Notes: a model not told the origin generated them from the letters alone. Positions 28,738 through 37,243 are shown, counted from the stretch's first letter. The stretch is 64,000 nt of DNA from Pseudothauera nasutitermitis (GCF_004801295.1 NZ_SSOC01000002.1:620001-684000), one strand, 5' to 3'. Program-made: numbers and translations.

Positions 28738-29598
28738 TCAGGGGCGGGGAATGCCGAACAGCTCGGCGGCGTTGAGGCCCAGCAGGCGTTCCTTGACCGC
28801 ATCGGCGAGCGGCAGTTGCAGATACTTCTGCAGATGTTCGGCATGCGGCGAGACCGGGTAGGCGGTGGCGAAGAGCACGCGCTCCTGGCCGTAGGTGCGC
28901 ACCAGCGCCAGGTAGTCGGCTTCGCCGGGCAGGCCGGGGAAGTAGAGGTCCGGCAGCACCCACACGTTGTCGCGCCGGAACACCACGCCGCACATTTCCT
29001 GCACGTGGGGATAGCCGCCATGCACCGCGACGATCTTCAGCCGGGGGAAGTTGTCCGCGATGCGGTCGATGAACACCGGGTCGCTGTAGCCGATGTCGGG
29101 GCCGGCGCTGCCGCCGCCCATGACGTAGGCCACCAGGCCGGCGGCCTGCGCCGCTTCGTAGATCGGGAAATTGCTGGTGTGATCGACCGGGTGGCGGTGC
29201 GCGCCCAGGGCGCTTTCGATGGTGATGCCCTTGAAACCGGCCGCCAGCACGCCATCGACGAAGGCCCCGGCGTCGTCGATGAGGTCGGCGTCCGCGGCCG
29301 CCAGCCCGGTCAGGTAGCCGTTGCTGCCCGCGACCAGCGCCTGCAGCGACTGCGGATCCCCGCCGCCGAAGGTCGGATTGATCGCGCGGCCCGGCACGAT
29401 TCCGTGGGCGATCCCGGCGGCGCGCATTTCGCCGAAGACCACCTCGACGCTGGAGGTATCCGGGTGGGGCACGTGCCCGTAGCCGGCCTGCCGCCGGAAG
29501 CCGTACAAAAAGTCGCGTTCGTACAGCTTGCTGTCCGTGAACATGCTGATCGGGGGACGAACGCGCGCGTCGACAATGAACATTTCCTGCTCTCTCAT
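28738..29598 (-). CDS. Amidohydrolase-2 family protein lacking the usual metal ligands
   Basis: TIM-barrel protein of 286 residues (281 from the alternative ATG at 29583). It has the overall PF04909 pattern: GVPGRAINPTFGGGD..., GFKGITIESALGAHRHPVDH, and KIVAVHGGYPHVQEM. The family's N-terminal HxH is replaced by RVR (VDARVRPP), and the late Asp of the GxDxP motif is replaced (FATAYPVSP). This VDxRxRPP subgroup probably works without a bound metal or with different chemistry. The gene lies 34 bases after the SDR and 44 bases before the GMC gene, so it belongs to the same transcript. The reaction is unknown; lactone or cyclic ester hydrolysis is a guess from the fold. Confidence 0.85.
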   Translation of the reverse strand: MREQEMFIVDARVRPPISMFTDSKLYERDFLYGFRRQAGYGHVPHPDTSSVEVVFGEMRAAGIAHGIVPGRAINPTFGGGDPQSLQALVAGSNGYLTGLAAADADLIDDAGAFVDGVLAAGFKGITIESALGAHRHPVDHTSNFPIYEAAQAAGLVAYVMGGGSAGPDIGYSDPVFIDRIADNFPRLKIVAVHGGYPHVQEMCGVVFRRDNVWVLPDLYFPGLPGEADYLALVRTYGQERVLFATAYPVSPHAEHLQKYLQLPLADAVKERLLGLNAAELFGIPRP

Positions 29599-29632
29599 GA
29601 AAAAAGGTGGAACGATCCGGTCCCCATGCCGC

Positions 29633-30391
29633 TCAGGCAGCCAGAAAGCCGCCGTCGCAAGGGATGATGGCGCCGGTTACGTAGTTGGAGGCATCGGCGG
29701 CGAGAAACACCGCCAGCCCTGCAAGGTCTTCGGCGACACCCCAGCGCCCCGCCGGGATGCGCGCGAGGATTCCGCCCTGCCCGTCGGCATCCGCGCGGAT
29801 GGCCGACGTCATGGCGGTTTCCATGAAGCCGGGCGCGATGGCGTTCACCTGGATGCCGAGCGGCGCGAGGTCGTTCGACAGCGAGCGCGTCAGTTGCGCG
29901 ATCCCGCCCTTGCTGACGCCGTAGGCGACCGCCTGGTGCGAGCCGATCGAGCTGCGGATGGAGGCGAGGTTGATGATCTTGCCGCGCCCCCGCACCGCCA
30001 TCCCGCGGGCGAACGCCTGGCTCAGCAGAAAGGCGGCGGTGAGGTTCAGCGCCAGCACCGCGTCCCAGTCCGCGACGGGGAAATCCAGCGCCTCCCCGCG
30101 AATCTGCAGGCCGGCGTTGTTGACCAGAATGTCCACCCGGCCGTCCAATGCTTGGCGGGCGGCCTCGGCGGCACGCTGCAGTTCCTGCCGGTCGGCGAGA
30201 TCCGCCTGGATGGCATGGGCCACCGCCGGCTCCTCCCCCGCCTGCACGGCCGGCATGGGCAGCCGATCGACGCCGGCCACGCGCGCGCCCGCCGCGCTCA
30301 GGGCGCGGGCGATGCCCAGCCCCAGCCCCCTGGCCGCGCCGGTGACGACGGCGTGGCGGCCGGCCAGATCGAAAAGCCCGCCGGGATTCAC
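29633..30391 (-). CDS. SDR family NAD(P)-dependent oxidoreductase
   Basis: Classical short-chain dehydrogenase of 252 residues. The nucleotide motif is TGAARGLGLG (residues 17-26), followed by NNAG, the catalytic Ser in SIRSSIGS, YxxxK as YGVSKGG, and the C-terminal DASNYVTGAIIPCDGGFLA. A basic or acidic selector is not clear, so the cofactor is not assigned; VDRL after the second strand slightly favours NAD. It resembles gluconate or KduD-type dehydrogenases, but specificity cannot be read. Its start overlaps the binding-protein stop by four bases (ATGA), tying it to the ABC importer. Confidence 0.93.
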   Translation of the reverse strand: MNPGGLFDLAGRHAVVTGAARGLGLGIARALSAAGARVAGVDRLPMPAVQAGEEPAVAHAIQADLADRQELQRAAEAARQALDGRVDILVNNAGLQIRGEALDFPVADWDAVLALNLTAAFLLSQAFARGMAVRGRGKIINLASIRSSIGSHQAVAYGVSKGGIAQLTRSLSNDLAPLGIQVNAIAPGFMETAMTSAIRADADGQGGILARIPAGRWGVAEDLAGLAVFLAADASNYVTGAIIPCDGGFLAA

Positions 30392-31344
30392 TGCGCGGCC
30401 GAGGTATCGACGAAACGCTCGACGTCGAACGCGTTGCGGATCAGCCGGTTCTCCAGCATGAAGGCCACGGAACGCTTCAGTTCATCCTTCACCGCGCCAT
30501 CGACCTTCGGGGCGAACTCGGAACGCCCGAAGGCGATGTTCAACTGCTCCGGCGTGAGCCCGAAAATCGGCGCCAGCACGGCGGCCGCTTCCGCCGGCTG
30601 CGTGCGGATGAAGTCCGCGCCACGCTCCAGCGCCTTCAGATAGGCGCGGACGAACTCCGGATCCTGTTTGAGGACCGCCGCCGAGGCGATGACCGGATTG
30701 AGGTTGCTCTTCAGGCCCCGGCCATCGCGCAGGGCGCGCGCCTGCCCTTCGCTTTCCAGCTTGGTGAACACCGGGTCCCAGACCAGCGCGGCATCGATGT
30801 CGCCCTTGATCAGCGTGGTGCCCATGTCCTGCAGGCCGAGGTTGATGAATTCGATGTCGGAGAGCTTCAGCCCCGCTTCGGCAAGCACCAGCACCAGCAG
30901 TTCGTGCACGTTGCCGCCCCGCAGGGTGGCGACCTTCTTGCCCTTCAGTTCCTTCACGCTCTTGATCGGCGAATCCGCCCGCACCAGCAGCGCCTGCGCG
31001 CCACCGCCCTTGTACGCCAGCCCCACCAGGCGCGTATCGATGCCGGAGGCGTGGCCGGCGATGGCCGGCGAATCGCCGAGCGCGGCGATGTCGATGTTGC
31101 GCGAGGCAAAGGCTTCATTGACCGGGGGGCCGCCGGCGAACTGGAACCAGCTCACCTTGACGTCGCCGCGTCCGGCCGCCTTGAGTTCTTCTTCCACCCA
31201 GCCCTTTTCCTTGGCCAGCAGGATGCCCGCGTAGGGCACGAAGGGCATCACGCCGATCCTGAGCGCATCGGCCGCGAGTGCGCTACCCGCCATCACACCG
31301 GACACGGCCAGCGCCGCGACGAACCTGCCTGCTGTTTTCAACAT
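30388..31344 (-). CDS. ABC transporter substrate-binding protein, SsuA/TauA/NitT type
   Basis: Periplasmic binding protein of 318 residues with a signal peptide (residues 1-25, ending GSALAA). The class II fold starts LRIGVMPFVPYAGILLAKEKGWVEEE and contains GDIDAALVWDPVFTKLE, typical of the sulfonate/taurine/nitrate/thiamine-precursor group. No residue pattern lets me choose the ligand, and no sulfonate monooxygenase is encoded nearby, which argues against a plain taurine system. It follows the ATPase gene by 92 bases, with its permease upstream, so the importer order is permease, ATPase, binding protein. Confidence 0.92.
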   Translation of the reverse strand: MLKTAGRFVAALAVSGVMAGSALAADALRIGVMPFVPYAGILLAKEKGWVEEELKAAGRGDVKVSWFQFAGGPPVNEAFASRNIDIAALGDSPAIAGHASGIDTRLVGLAYKGGGAQALLVRADSPIKSVKELKGKKVATLRGGNVHELLVLVLAEAGLKLSDIEFINLGLQDMGTTLIKGDIDAALVWDPVFTKLESEGQARALRDGRGLKSNLNPVIASAAVLKQDPEFVRAYLKALERGADFIRTQPAEAAAVLAPIFGLTPEQLNIAFGRSEFAPKVDGAVKDELKRSVAFMLENRLIRNAFDVERFVDTSAAQ

Positions 31345-31436
31345 CTCATTTTCCTTTCAATGCATTGAATGGGCAGCCACGGCCAAGGCCGCGGTCTGCG
31401 GTGGGCATCCGGGCACATTGCCGCAGGCCCGGTACT

Positions 31437-32243
31437 TCACTTCTCAACGTGGAAAAAACGCTCGTACAGCGAAAGGCGCATGGCGGCGAAGGCCGGATCG
31501 CCCCGGCCGCGGGGGCGCGGCAGGTCCACGTCCAGCAAGGCCGCGAGGCGGCCGGGACGGTTGGTCAGCACGGCGATCCGGTCGCCCAGATACAAGGCTT
31601 CCTCGATGTCGTGGGTGACCAGGATGGTGGTGATCCTTTCCGACTGGCGGATGCGCAGCAATTCATCCTGCAGTTGCAGGCGCGTCATCGCATCGAGCGC
31701 GCCGAAGGGCTCGTCCAGCAGCAGGACGCTCGGACGGTGCGCGAGCGCGCGGGCGATCGCCACCCGCTGCGCCATGCCGCCGGACAGCTGGTGCGGATAG
31801 GCCGTGCGGAAGGCCCGCAGGCCGACCAGTTCCAGCTTCTCGTCCACGATGGCGCGGCGCGCCGCCGGCTCCACCCGATGCAGAGCGAGTTCGACGTTCT
31901 GTTCGACCGTCATCCACGGCAGCAGGCGATGGTCCTGAAACACGATGCCGCGATTGAGGCGGGCCCCGGCCAGCCGCTCCTCTCCCAGGGCGACCTCGCC
32001 GGCATCGCCCTGCTCCAGGCCGGCGATGATCTTCAGCAGCGTGCTTTTCCCACAGCCGCTGGCCCCGACGATGCTGGTCACGCTGCCGGCCGGAAAGTCC
32101 AGGGTGATGTGTTCCAGCGCATGGACGGCGGCGCCGTCCGCGCCGGCATAGGACTTCGACAGTTCCTTGACCCGCAGGGTGGGCGCTGTGGCGGCGCCGG
32201 CGTCCGCCGCAGCGGGGCGCCCGGCCAGAAGCGTTGCCGTCAT
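31437..32243 (-). CDS. ABC transporter ATPase, SsuB/TauB type
   Basis: Cytoplasmic ATPase of 268 residues for the adjacent importer. Walker A is GASGCGKST (residues 58-66), the Q-loop is IVFQDHRLLPW, the signature is LSGGMAQRVAIARAL, Walker B is LLLDEPFGALD, and the H-loop is VTHDIEEA. The last part has NRPGRL as in nitrate/sulfonate/taurine ATPases. The ATG at 32243 overlaps the stop of the permease gene by four bases, so the two are coupled. The N-terminal 28 residues are an Ala-rich extension. Confidence 0.94.
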   Translation of the reverse strand: MTATLLAGRPAAADAGAATAPTLRVKELSKSYAGADGAAVHALEHITLDFPAGSVTSIVGASGCGKSTLLKIIAGLEQGDAGEVALGEERLAGARLNRGIVFQDHRLLPWMTVEQNVELALHRVEPAARRAIVDEKLELVGLRAFRTAYPHQLSGGMAQRVAIARALAHRPSVLLLDEPFGALDAMTRLQLQDELLRIRQSERITTILVTHDIEEALYLGDRIAVLTNRPGRLAALLDVDLPRPRGRGDPAFAAMRLSLYERFFHVEK

Positions 32244-33079
32244 GCCGCCCCCAGCCCGTTGAACTGCGAACGCCAGCGGATCAGCCTGCGCTCCAGATAG
32301 CGCAGCGCGTCGTCGGTGATCTTGCCCAGCACACCGAGCGCGAGCATGCCCGCCAGCACCAGATCGGCCTGCGACACGGCCCGGCCATCCATGATCAGAA
32401 AGCCGATGCCGCTCGACGCAGCGATCAGTTCCGCCGCGACCACGCACATCCAGGCCAGCGCGAGCCCCAGGCGCAACCCGCTCATCACTTGCGGCAATGC
32501 ACCCGGCAGCATGATCTTCAGAATGAACAGGCGGCGCGGCAATTCCAGCGCGCGCGCCAGTTCCACGTAACGCTTGTCGGTCTGGCGGATCGCATCCACC
32601 GTGCTGACCAGAATGGGAAAGAACGCCCCGAGCGCGATGATGAAGATCTTCGCCCCCTCGTCGATGCCGAACCACAGGATGGCCAGCGGAATCCAGGCGA
32701 TCGGCGGCACCGGCTTCAGGATCTGGATCAGCAGATCGACGAAACGGTCGAGCGAATGGAAAATGCCGATCGCGATGCCCAGCGCCACCGCCAGCAGCGC
32801 AGCCAGCAGATATCCCTGGATCACGCGCTGCCCGCTGGCGCTGACATGGCGCCACAGATCCCCGGAATCGAGCAGATAGACGACCGTCTCCGCAACGTAG
32901 AGCGGCGAAGGCAGTAGCGCCGGAGAAATGAATCCCGCCCCCGAGAGCAATTGCCACAAGGCAATCAGCGCAAGCGGCAGGCCGAAGCGGTGCAGAAATG
33001 CCAGCAGCAGGCGCCTCGCCCTGGCGGGCAGCGCGTATTCACCGCGCAGCGCCAATTTGGCAATTTGGTTCGTGGACAT
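32240..33079 (-). CDS. ABC transporter permease, SsuC/TauC type
   Basis: Inner-membrane permease of 279 residues with about six helices. The EAA-type loop (ELARALELPRRLFILKIMLPGALPQVMSGLRLGLALAW) that docks the ATPase lies near residues 175-212. It is the first gene of a minus-strand run that continues through ATPase, binding protein, SDR, amidohydrolase homologue and GMC oxidoreductase. A 15-base perfect palindrome sits 35 bases upstream of its start. Confidence 0.94.
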   Translation of the reverse strand: MSTNQIAKLALRGEYALPARARRLLLAFLHRFGLPLALIALWQLLSGAGFISPALLPSPLYVAETVVYLLDSGDLWRHVSASGQRVIQGYLLAALLAVALGIAIGIFHSLDRFVDLLIQILKPVPPIAWIPLAILWFGIDEGAKIFIIALGAFFPILVSTVDAIRQTDKRYVELARALELPRRLFILKIMLPGALPQVMSGLRLGLALAWMCVVAAELIAASSGIGFLIMDGRAVSQADLVLAGMLALGVLGKITDDALRYLERRLIRWRSQFNGLGAA

Positions 33080-33563
33080 TGTTCGGCTCGTTGAATCGGC
33101 AGAATGCGCGGCTTCCGGAATTTCCGGAGCAGCACGGTGGCAATTCTACGAACCGCCCCAAAGGACGAATTAGATTGGTTTTTGATATGGATAGCGGGAA
33201 AGAAGATGAAGCGGACGTTCGGGTACCGGCTTCGGCGTAAGCGTGCATGCAGGCGTGCCGGCGTGAAGTGACTTGTCCTTTCGCCATACGCCGAACCGGA
33301 TAAAGCCCCAGCACGCCGGATCATTGATGAAAAGGGGAAACGCACGGCCCATCGGGAAAACCAATTCGGGATTCCTGCAATGGCCGCCGTACCGTTACGG
33401 CATGGCAATGCAACGCATCGCCGCTCATAAGCAAATCCGAATTCGTTCGTTTGAGACGGATTGCGCGAAATTACACTGCCGCCTACATCGGATCGGCCGG
33501 ACCTGGGATGGCATATCGCCTTCCTTTCCGGCGCGAAGCGTGCAGCATTGGCCGGGGGTGCAA
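33080..33563. other. 484-base divergent promoter region between the importer and radical SAM units
   Basis: No coding frame here looks real. The left part is AT-richer (33130-33190, with TTAGATTGGTTTTTGATATGG), suggesting promoters. It includes the palindrome at 33114-33128. The frame of the radical SAM gene is open further upstream into this region, but its family-like start and ribosome-binding site are at 33564. Confidence 0.6.
33114..33128. promoter_or_regulatory. Perfect 15-base palindrome in the divergent promoter region
   Basis: TCCGGAA-T-TTCCGGA, seven-base arms around a central T, lies 35 bases before the permease start. Its position suggests an operator for the importer operon and perhaps for the divergent genes. 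No regulator gene is adjacent. Confidence 0.45.
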
Positions 33564-34832
33564 ATGGGATTCGCGCAATTGAAGGACGTGGCGCCGGGAC
33601 GCCGGGAGTTCAACGAGACGGTTTCCGGACATCCGGACTTCCCCCAACTCATCGCGCTCAAGATCGACGTCCAGCGGCGTGGCGTGCATTACACCGATCA
33701 GGCGCTTTCCATGGTCGATGCGGAAATCCACCAGCTGCGCAGCGCGAATATCTTCGGCACGCGTGACGCCGTATTGCGGCCGCAGTTGCCGGACTCCCTG
33801 CTGTTGCGCGACGGCACCAGCATCGTGGTCGATCCGTCCCCGCTCGACCACGACCCGTATTTCGTCGATCTGATCGACGGCCGCCTGTTTCTCGTCGATG
33901 CCGGCGAGGTGCTGGAAGAAGTGGATCTATGGCACAAACCCCGCTTCTACGACAAATTCACCCGTTCCGGCATTCCGATGAATCTCGTGGCCCAGGCCAG
34001 GCCGCAGCGCATCAATCTGTTCCTGTCGAGCTATTGCCATTTCTGGGCCAAGGACGACGGCGGCTGCAAGTTCTGCGACATCGTCAATTTCGGCAAGCAG
34101 CAAAAGAGCATTTTCGCCGGCAAGCCGAATCGTCCCCGCCCGGCGGACATCGCCGAGACGGTCCGGGAGGCGCTCAGGGAACGCGGCCGGTTCACCACCT
34201 TCTGCATCACCGGCGGGTCCGTGCTCAAGGGTGGGGAACTGTTCGACGTGGAGGTTTCCCACTACATCGAAACGCTGCAGGCCATCGGCGAGAACTTCTC
34301 CACCCGCAAGTTCCCCAGCCAGATCGTCGCCTCCGCCTTCAACGAGCGGCAACTCTCCCGCCTCTACGAGGAAACGGGCCTGAGCAGCTACACGACGGAC
34401 CTGGAAGTGCTCGATGAAAGACTGTTCCAGTGGATCTGCCCCGGCAAGGCGGAGCACGTCGGCTACAAGGAATGGCGCAGCCGGCTGATCCGCGCGGTGG
34501 ACATCTTCGGGCGCGGCTACGTGAATACCGGCATCGTCGGCGGCATCGAACTGGCCAGGCCGCACGGTTTCCGGACGGAGGCGGAAGGGCTCGCCAGAAC
34601 GCTGGACGAGGCCGAGTTCCTCGCGGAAAACGGCGTTTCGACGATCCACACCGTGTGGGTGCCGCGTCCGGGTTCCACCTTCGGCGACCAGACGGCGCCT
34701 TCGCTCGATTACTACATCCGTCTTGCCAAGGGCCTGCATGCCCTCCGGGTCAAATACCGCCTGCGCGTCGATTTCGACGACTATCGCCGCTGCGGGAACC
34801 ATCCGGATACCGATCTGGCCCGTCTTCTCTGA
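33564..34832 (+). CDS. Radical SAM protein with CX9CX2C cluster motif
   Basis: Predicted protein of 422 residues. The cluster-binding cysteines are at residues 158, 168 and 171 (SSYCHF...GGCKFCDIV), giving CX9CX2C rather than the usual CX3CX2C; Elp3-type enzymes have similar spacing. Downstream, FTTFCITGGSVLKGG fits the SAM-binding GGE-like motif. The first 150 residues form an extra N-terminal domain with RRGVHYTDQAL and PHD-like segments I do not recognise. The start at 33564 has GGGGGTG ahead of it. The next gene, an FMN split-barrel protein, begins 17 bases later, so the pair is probably one unit. The reaction is unknown; the divergent importer and oxidoreductases suggest work on an imported compound or a cofactor for its use. 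Confidence 0.85.
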   Translation: MGFAQLKDVAPGRREFNETVSGHPDFPQLIALKIDVQRRGVHYTDQALSMVDAEIHQLRSANIFGTRDAVLRPQLPDSLLLRDGTSIVVDPSPLDHDPYFVDLIDGRLFLVDAGEVLEEVDLWHKPRFYDKFTRSGIPMNLVAQARPQRINLFLSSYCHFWAKDDGGCKFCDIVNFGKQQKSIFAGKPNRPRPADIAETVREALRERGRFTTFCITGGSVLKGGELFDVEVSHYIETLQAIGENFSTRKFPSQIVASAFNERQLSRLYEETGLSSYTTDLEVLDERLFQWICPGKAEHVGYKEWRSRLIRAVDIFGRGYVNTGIVGGIELARPHGFRTEAEGLARTLDEAEFLAENGVSTIHTVWVPRPGSTFGDQTAPSLDYYIRLAKGLHALRVKYRLRVDFDDYRRCGNHPDTDLARLL

Positions 34833-34849
34833 TTATGGATGGCTCACCC

Positions 34850-35326
34850 ATGACAAGCGCTGTCACTTCCGGCGTCGCCGCACTGATCAACGACCGCGAC
34901 ACCACCAAGGTGCTGGTCACCACCGATGCGTCGGGCGTTCCCCACGCGGCGGTCACCGACTTCGTCCAATGCGGCGAAGACGGCAGGATTCTGTACTTCG
35001 AACCCCTGGAGTCCTCCGTCGCCAACCGCAACCTGACCGCCAGCATCTGGTTCGACCGGCAGGTTTCCATCGCGCTGCGCACCCCGGCCGACGAGCGTTT
35101 CCACATCGGCGCACGGCCGCTGCGGGCGCTTGTCGCCGGGCCGGCGTTCCAGCGCCATTACGATGCTTTCAGGGCGCGCTTCGGCGACCTGGATCTGGCC
35201 ACGGTGTGGGTGCTCCAGCCCGAACGGGTCGATGACCAGGACTTCGAGCAGGCCCGCAGGCGGCAGGCCGAGGACAGGCCGTTCTTCCAGCACCTGGACA
35301 GGATCGCCAGGCACGCATCGCCGTGA
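34850..35326 (+). CDS. Pyridoxamine 5'-phosphate oxidase-like FMN split-barrel protein
   Basis: Protein of 158 residues with the split-barrel opening (VLVTTDASGVPHAAVTDFVQ, then RILYFEPLESSVANRNLTAS) seen in FMN- or F420-binding PNPOx-like proteins. The C-terminus (DRPFFQHLDRI) is a family-like tail. The start at 34850 has GGATGG eight bases upstream; 34835 is an in-frame alternative. It directly follows the radical SAM gene and ends 21 bases from the convergent urtE. A reductase or flavin-binding partner role for the radical SAM enzyme is inferred from this pairing. Confidence 0.82.
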   Translation: MTSAVTSGVAALINDRDTTKVLVTTDASGVPHAAVTDFVQCGEDGRILYFEPLESSVANRNLTASIWFDRQVSIALRTPADERFHIGARPLRALVAGPAFQRHYDAFRARFGDLDLATVWVLQPERVDDQDFEQARRRQAEDRPFFQHLDRIARHASP

Positions 35327-35347
35327 TGGCTGCCCTGGCGCGGCGCC

Positions 35348-36040
35348 CTACACCGCCAGCGCCTCCCGCACCCCATCCACATCCATGTCCTTCCCCGCCC
35401 CGCGCATGACGATCTCGCCGCGCTCCATCACCAGATAGTGATCCGCCAGCGAGCGCGCGAAGTCGTAGTACTGCTCCACCAGCAGGATCGCCATCTCGCC
35501 GGTTTCCGCCAGGCTGCGGATGGCGCGTTCGATGTCCTTGATGATGGAGGGCTGGATGCCTTCGGTGGGTTCGTCGAGGATCAGCAGGCGGGGGCCGGCG
35601 GCCAGCGCGCGGCCGATGGCGAGTTGCTGCTGCTGGCCGCCGGAGAGGTCGCCGCCGCGCCGGGCCAGCATCTGGCGCAGCACGGGGAACATGGTGAAGA
35701 TGCGTTCCGGCACGGCCTCGCCGCGCGGGCGGGTGGCGAGGCCCATCAGCAGGTTTTCTTCCACGCTGAGGCGCGGAAAGATTTCGCGGCCCTGGGGTAC
35801 GTAGCCGATGCCGGCGCGCACGCGCTCGTAGGACGGCGCGCGGGTGATTTCCCGGCCGGCGAAGTCGATGCTGCCGCTGGCGGCAGGCACCAGGCCCATC
35901 AGGGTCTTCAGCAGCGTGGTCTTGCCCACGCCGTTGCGCCCCAGCAGCGTGGTGACCTGGCCCAGCGGCACCTCGAAGGACAGGTTGCGCAGGATGTGGC
36001 TGCCGCCGTAGTACTGATTGAGCTGGTCGACCTGGAGCAT
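35348..36040 (-). CDS. urtE: Urea ABC transporter ATPase UrtE
   Basis: LivF-type ATPase of about 230 residues that with UrtD energises urea import. It starts MLQVDQLNQYYGGSHILRNLSFE, which is diagnostic for UrtE. Walker A is GRNGVGKTT, then GYVPQGREIFPRLSVEENL, signature DLSGGQQQQLAIGRAL, Walker B LLILDEPTEGIQPSI and H-loop LVEQYYDFA. An in-frame ATG at 36052 (MPIT) is the alternative start. It is detached from urtABCD by about 6.9 kb of iron-related genes, and a second degenerate copy lies 8.3 kb away at 26743, in the same orientation. Confidence 0.95.
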   Translation of the reverse strand: MLQVDQLNQYYGGSHILRNLSFEVPLGQVTTLLGRNGVGKTTLLKTLMGLVPAASGSIDFAGREITRAPSYERVRAGIGYVPQGREIFPRLSVEENLLMGLATRPRGEAVPERIFTMFPVLRQMLARRGGDLSGGQQQQLAIGRALAAGPRLLILDEPTEGIQPSIIKDIERAIRSLAETGEMAILLVEQYYDFARSLADHYLVMERGEIVMRGAGKDMDVDGVREALAV

Positions 36041-36168
36041 GGTGATGGGCATTCCGTGGGAGGGATACGCGGCGCCCGCGCATGGCGCGGACCCACGCAT
36101 CGCAGACTACGGAATGCCCGGCGGCGCCGGAATACGCAGGATGGCGTAGCCGGTGCGCGGGGCGCGGC

Positions 36169-37062
36169 TCAGCGCCCCAGGGCGCGCAGGTCCAGCTTGC
36201 CGCCGGCCACCGGCGGACACCAGTAGTAGCCGCCGGTAAGCGGCCGGCTGATGCGGAACAGCGCATCGACGATGCCGTCGTCCAGCCCGGCCATGCGGCG
36301 CATCTGCACTTCGAAGGCGGTCAGCGAATGGCCGAAGGCGAGGAACATCAGCCCTGCCCCGCTTTCGTCGGCCCACGGCATGGAACGGCGCAGCACGAAG
36401 GCTTCGGGTTCGAAGCTTTCCTGCGCGGTGCGCTTGACGTGGGCGGAGGCCGGCGCGTCGTCCAGTTCTTCATTGTCGGATTTGCGCCGGCCCATGATGT
36501 CGTCCTGCTCGCCGGCGGGCAGCGCCTCGAAGCCGTCCAGGTCGTGGCGCCATTGCTGGATGGCGGCGAAGCTGCCGCCGAGCAGGCCGGCCGGGCTGTC
36601 GCTGACGCACACGGCAGCCACGGCATCCTCGCCTTCGGGGTTCTCGGTGCCGTCCTCGTAGCCGGTCAGGTCGTGGCCGTCGCGGTAGCGGAACACATCG
36701 GTGGCACTTTCCAGGCGCAGCGCCGGGGCCAGCGCGGCGCACAGCGCGCGGCCGCGGTGCAGCAGTTCGCCGCGATCCTCGCCGCGCAGCCAGCACCACA
36801 GCGCGTGCTGGGTGGAGGGCACATCCACGCCCGCGCCTTCCAGCGCCGGGAAGGCGCGCAGGCCGTCCAGCGGGCGGCCGAGGGCGTGCACCAGCGAGAT
36901 GCCCACGCCGGCAACGACGTGCTCGCCATCGGCCAGCGAGGCCAGCGCGTCGAGCGCTGCATCGAGGGCATCGGCGGATTCCAGGGTGAAGAACAGGTGG
37001 CGGGCGAGCGGCGGAATGGGCGCCAGCACGCCCGGCTGACAGGCTTGGGATTCGGCGTTCAT
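36169..37062 (-). CDS. Dyp-type haem peroxidase
   Basis: Haem peroxidase of 297 residues, the shorter cytosolic form without a Tat signal. The Dyp signature GYEDGTENP (distal Asp) is intact, with the proximal His in ASAHVKR and the distal Arg in LRRSMPW. It could oxidise dyes or phenols, or help with haem/iron handling; the neighbouring TonB receptor is divergent and favours an iron or oxidative-stress connection. The start at 37062 (MNAESQACQPG) fits the family length. No clear ribosome-binding site is visible, so a slightly different start is possible. Confidence 0.92.
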   Translation of the reverse strand: MNAESQACQPGVLAPIPPLARHLFFTLESADALDAALDALASLADGEHVVAGVGISLVHALGRPLDGLRAFPALEGAGVDVPSTQHALWCWLRGEDRGELLHRGRALCAALAPALRLESATDVFRYRDGHDLTGYEDGTENPEGEDAVAAVCVSDSPAGLLGGSFAAIQQWRHDLDGFEALPAGEQDDIMGRRKSDNEELDDAPASAHVKRTAQESFEPEAFVLRRSMPWADESGAGLMFLAFGHSLTAFEVQMRRMAGLDDGIVDALFRISRPLTGGYYWCPPVAGGKLDLRALGR

Positions 37063-37215
37063 GGGCAAAAGGAGTGGGAACGGGAAAGCCCGCATTCTAA
37101 CGTCCAAAGCTGCCCCACCGGCCGGAAAGCCGCGCCAGATGGCGCTCGGCGGCTCGGCCCTGGCTTGACGTTCGAAGCAGGCCTCAAACAAGCGCCATCG
37201 ATCCTTCTTCCTGAT

Positions 37216-37243
37216 TTGAAAATGATTCTTGCTTACATATAGA
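37216..37243 (+). promoter_or_regulatory. Promoter with overlapping Fur-box-like sequence before the second TonB receptor
   Basis: TTGAAA and TATAGA are 16 bases apart. The spacer (from GAAAATGATTCTTGC at 37218) matches about 11 of 19 Fur consensus positions. A repressor bound there would cover the -35 and -10, as expected for an iron-regulated receptor gene starting at 37339. Confidence 0.5.

Noticed and set aside
27068..28993. Longer GMC oxidoreductase start at 28993
   Set aside because: The extra 100 residues overlap the amidohydrolase gene and lack similarity; a good ribosome-binding site precedes 28693.
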